A stretch of DNA of 15,513 nt from Chloroflexota bacterium. Its GTDB lineage: Bacteria; Chloroflexota; Dehalococcoidia; SZUA-161. Under the pieces are notes generated by a model, which had not been told where the DNA came from, did no database searches, and worked only from the letters and a program-made list of their open reading frames with translations. Position 1 is the first letter of the stretch. Each line of letters opens with the position of its first letter. Location of the stretch: NCBI GenBank assembly GCA_016865955.1, contig VGNW01000029.1:1-15513 (forward strand), read 5' to 3'. The position numbers were made by a program, and so were the translations under genes. Below are positions 13,833-15,513 of the stretch, one piece after another.

Positions 13833-14381
13833 ATGGAACTCAGTCCTTCCGGCTTCTATGAAATACTCTCCCCTCGCTGCACCGTGCTCATCTCCACAGT
13901 GGACAAAGAGGGTAGAGCCAATGCCGCCCCCTTCAGCTTCGTGACGCCGGTATCTTCCAACCCGCCGCTGGTATTGCTCTGCGCTGCGCCAGCTAGACAT
14001 ACCCTGGCAAATGTCAGGGAGACAGGCGACTTTGTGCTCAACCTTGTGTCGGAGGATATTCTGGACAAGATGTGGGTCTGCTCCAAGGCTTTCCCCAGGG
14101 GCGTCAGTGAGATTGATAAATCCAGGCTTACCGAAAGGAAGTCAAAGCAGGTCAAATCACCCTCTATTGAGGAGTGCCCGGGTTGGATAGAATGCACCCT
14201 GGAGTTCGAGAAAGAGGCAGGCGACCATATACTGGTAGTGGGCAGGGTAGTTCATGCCGAGTGCAAAGATGAATTCATGGTAAAGACCGAGTTCAACGTC
14301 TCACGGGCAAAGCCCGCCATGCACATCAGAGGCAAACGCTTCGCCATCGGGGAACGCGTGGTACAGGCGAAAGCAGCATAA
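13833..14381 (+). CDS. Flavin reductase-like FMN-binding split-barrel protein (flavoredoxin type)
   Basis: 182 residues, typical of the flavin reductase-like/flavoredoxin family. The N-terminal strand block PRCTVLISTVDKEGRANAAPFSFVTPVSSNPPLV (14-47) is the FMN-binding region, followed by HTLANVRETGDFVLNLV (56-72) and a C-terminal HILVVGRVVHAE strand. Such proteins bind FMN and carry electrons or reduce flavins, often in anaerobes; the partner is unknown. GGAGG lies 5 nt before the ATG. It follows the HAD gene by 84 nt and is probably the third gene of the DUF763 operon. Confidence 0.88.
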   Translation: MELSPSGFYEILSPRCTVLISTVDKEGRANAAPFSFVTPVSSNPPLVLLCAAPARHTLANVRETGDFVLNLVSEDILDKMWVCSKAFPRGVSEIDKSRLTERKSKQVKSPSIEECPGWIECTLEFEKEAGDHILVVGRVVHAECKDEFMVKTEFNVSRAKPAMHIRGKRFAIGERVVQAKAA

Positions 14382-14385
14382 AAAA

Positions 14386-14530
14386 TGTCATTGCGAGTCC
14401 ATCCCCGACAAGTCGGGGAGGCGAGGCAATCTCAACGTCAGCTATCAACATTCAACCTTCATTTTTCTCCACCACCCCGCCAGATTGCCTCATCGCCCTT
14501 CCCGAACAGGAAGGACTCCTCGCAACGACA
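14386..14530. repeat. 145-bp MITE-like palindromic element
   Basis: The ends TGTCATTGCGAG (14386-14397) and CTCGCAACGACA (14519-14530) are inverted repeats with 11 of 12 matches. Inside, GGCGAGGCAATC is mirrored by GATTGCCTCATCGCC. Each arm carries a small hairpin (CCCCGAC-aa-GTCGGGG; CTTCC-cgaaca-GGAAG). There is no coding frame. The TGTCATTGCGAG...GCAATCT type is a familiar miniature intergenic repeat in several bacterial genomes. It sits in the convergent space between the flavoprotein gene and arsM. Confidence 0.8.
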
Positions 14531-14537
14531 TGAATCT

Positions 14538-14564
14538 GGGTAGATTGGAGCATCCGCTCCAACC
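14538..14564. repeat. 27-bp hairpin repeat, copy 2
   Basis: GGGTAGATTGGAGCATCCGC followed by TCCAACC; 24/27 identical to 2601-2627. It starts 8 bp after the MITE-like element ends. Confidence 0.7.
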
Positions 14565-14592
14565 CTTACCAAAATAGAAGCTGGCCGAGTAT

Positions 14593-15420
14593 TTATGGCT
14601 TAACCCCGCTGACCTTTGCGCTCAGAACGGAGCTTATAGCGTCCTGAACCTTGCCCAGAGATGTACCCGAGTTTTTGGCGATAGCGTGGGCGGTAGGGTC
14701 GTTAGCCATGCTCTCAATGGGGAAAACACTCTCCTCAAGCACCTTGACCTCGCGGAAGCCTGCCGCTCTCATCGTCTTCAGATATGCGTCCTTCATTATC
14801 GCCCCGGAGAGGCAGCCCACATAAGCCTGCACCGAGTTCTTAACGAAGTCAGGAAGCTCTTTCAGCAGAACAATGTCCGAGACCATCAACCTGCCGCCCG
14901 GCTTCAACGCCCGGAAAGCCTCCTGAAACACCCTCTTTTTATCCGTCGATAGGTTGATGACGCAGTTCGAGATGACCACGTCCACCGAGCTGTCGGCGAC
15001 TGGCAAATTCTCTATCTCGCCCAGCCGGAACTCGACATTCTTGTAACCGCCTTTGCGGGCATTCTCCCGCGCCTTCTCTACCATCTCCGGCGTCATATCC
15101 ACTCCGATAACCTTTCCCTTTTTGCCTACTCTATCGGCGGCGAGAAAGCAGTCGAAACCAGCGCCCGAGCCCAAGTCGAGCACGGTCTCACCCTTTTTCA
15201 GAGAGGCGAGCGCCACGGGATTCCCGCAGCCCAGCCCCAGATTGGCGCCCTCGGGCACGGAGCCAAGCTCCTCCTCGCTATATCCTATGCTCCGGCTGAT
15301 GGTCTCAGCCGTACTGGCGCCGCCGCAGCAAGTGCTCTTAGAAGCGCAGCACGAGCCTGACTGTTTTGCGATCTTGCCATAGCGTTCACGTACAGCCTTC
15401 TTTATCTCAGTTTTCTTCAT
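14593..15420 (-). CDS. arsM: Arsenite S-adenosylmethyltransferase
   Basis: 275 residues. It methylates As(III) with S-adenosylmethionine, giving methylated arsenicals, in the cytoplasm. The SAM-binding motif I is VLDLGSGAGFDCFLAADRVG (79-98), with GVDMTPEMVEKAREN after it. The arsenic-binding cysteines are visible as Cys152 (SNCVINLS) and Cys202 (YVGCLSGA), 50 residues apart as in characterised ArsM; Cys64 (GLGCGNP) is a further conserved site. The N-terminus has a cysteine cluster (CC at 24-25 and 31-32) common in bacterial ArsM. The start is ATG 15420 with GGAGG 9 nt upstream; an ATG at 15427 is out of frame. No arsR, transporter or reductase gene is in the window. Confidence 0.94.
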   Translation of the reverse strand: MKKTEIKKAVRERYGKIAKQSGSCCASKSTCCGGASTAETISRSIGYSEEELGSVPEGANLGLGCGNPVALASLKKGETVLDLGSGAGFDCFLAADRVGKKGKVIGVDMTPEMVEKARENARKGGYKNVEFRLGEIENLPVADSSVDVVISNCVINLSTDKKRVFQEAFRALKPGGRLMVSDIVLLKELPDFVKNSVQAYVGCLSGAIMKDAYLKTMRAAGFREVKVLEESVFPIESMANDPTAHAIAKNSGTSLGKVQDAISSVLSAKVSGVKP

Positions 15421-15457
15421 CTCTCATTGCCTCCACAATTTGTATCCGTCTGTGTCT

Positions 15458-15466
15458 ATTATAACA
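15458..15466 (-). promoter_or_regulatory. Extended -10 promoter of arsM
   Basis: On the minus strand TGTTATAAT carries a perfect -10 (15458-15463) with the TG extension; there is no good -35 at normal spacing. About 37 nt separate the -10 from the arsM start. No ArsR-type palindrome is recognised. Confidence 0.55.
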
Positions 15467-15513
15467 GTTAAGCGCCTGTCTCAGAGCGCTTTTTCAGGAC
15501 TGCTTCTCCAGCA

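Noticed and set aside
14386..14564. CRISPR-like repeat array
   Set aside because: The repeats are inverted arms of one palindrome plus a separate hairpin, with no regularly spaced direct repeats or unique spacers.

Overview
The window looks like a chromosomal segment of an anaerobic bacterium, most plausibly a Chloroflexota/Dehalococcoidia-type genome or MAG. This is an inference from gene content: a GatCAB amidotransferase, an archaeal/anaerobe-style ADP-forming acyl-CoA synthetase alpha subunit, a DUF763 protein, an Lrp-type regulator beside an aminotransferase, CCA-encoding tRNA genes, and intergenic DNA full of small palindromes. No marker gene settles the taxonomy.

Left part (1-7921), all genes on the minus strand, listed here from low to high coordinate. 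A membrane protein fusing a GIDE-like domain to LemA runs off the left edge. Next is a small AT-rich islet (about 1181-2431) holding a frameshifted short-chain dehydrogenase, bounded by a 3' fragment of tRNA-Val on one side and the intact tRNA-Val on the other. A tRNA cluster follows (Val-TAC, Arg-GCG, Leu-CAG) with a good promoter and a terminator. Then come a class I aminotransferase with an Lrp/AsnC regulator, and the set gatC / acyl-CoA synthetase (NDP-forming) alpha subunit / gatA, read from 7921 downwards. gatB is not in the window.

Middle and right part, plus strand. A compact back-to-back promoter pair (7967-8028) drives gatC leftward and typA rightward. typA has a long leader folded into several hairpins. 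Next are an alpha-glucan phosphorylase (glgP-type) and a likely operon of DUF763, a HAD hydrolase and a flavin-reductase-like flavoprotein. At the right edge, on the minus strand, is arsM, an arsenite methyltransferase with its own extended -10 promoter.

The intergenic spaces are unusually rich in short palindromes and related dispersed repeats: a 145-bp MITE-like element at 14386-14530, a 27-bp hairpin repeat present twice, GGGGC-armed palindromes, and three copies of a T-rich TTTTCAATTTGCA-type repeat. TTG or GTG starts are inferred for four genes (the GIDE-LemA gene, gatC, typA, glgP). The most interesting points are the islet made by tRNA-Val duplication, the GIDE-LemA fusion with an apparently leaderless promoter, the acyl-CoA synthetase subunit lodged between gatC and gatA, the DUF763 operon, and the tRNA-Arg with anticodon GCG. 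I found no CRISPR array, transposase gene, defence system or biosynthetic cluster.
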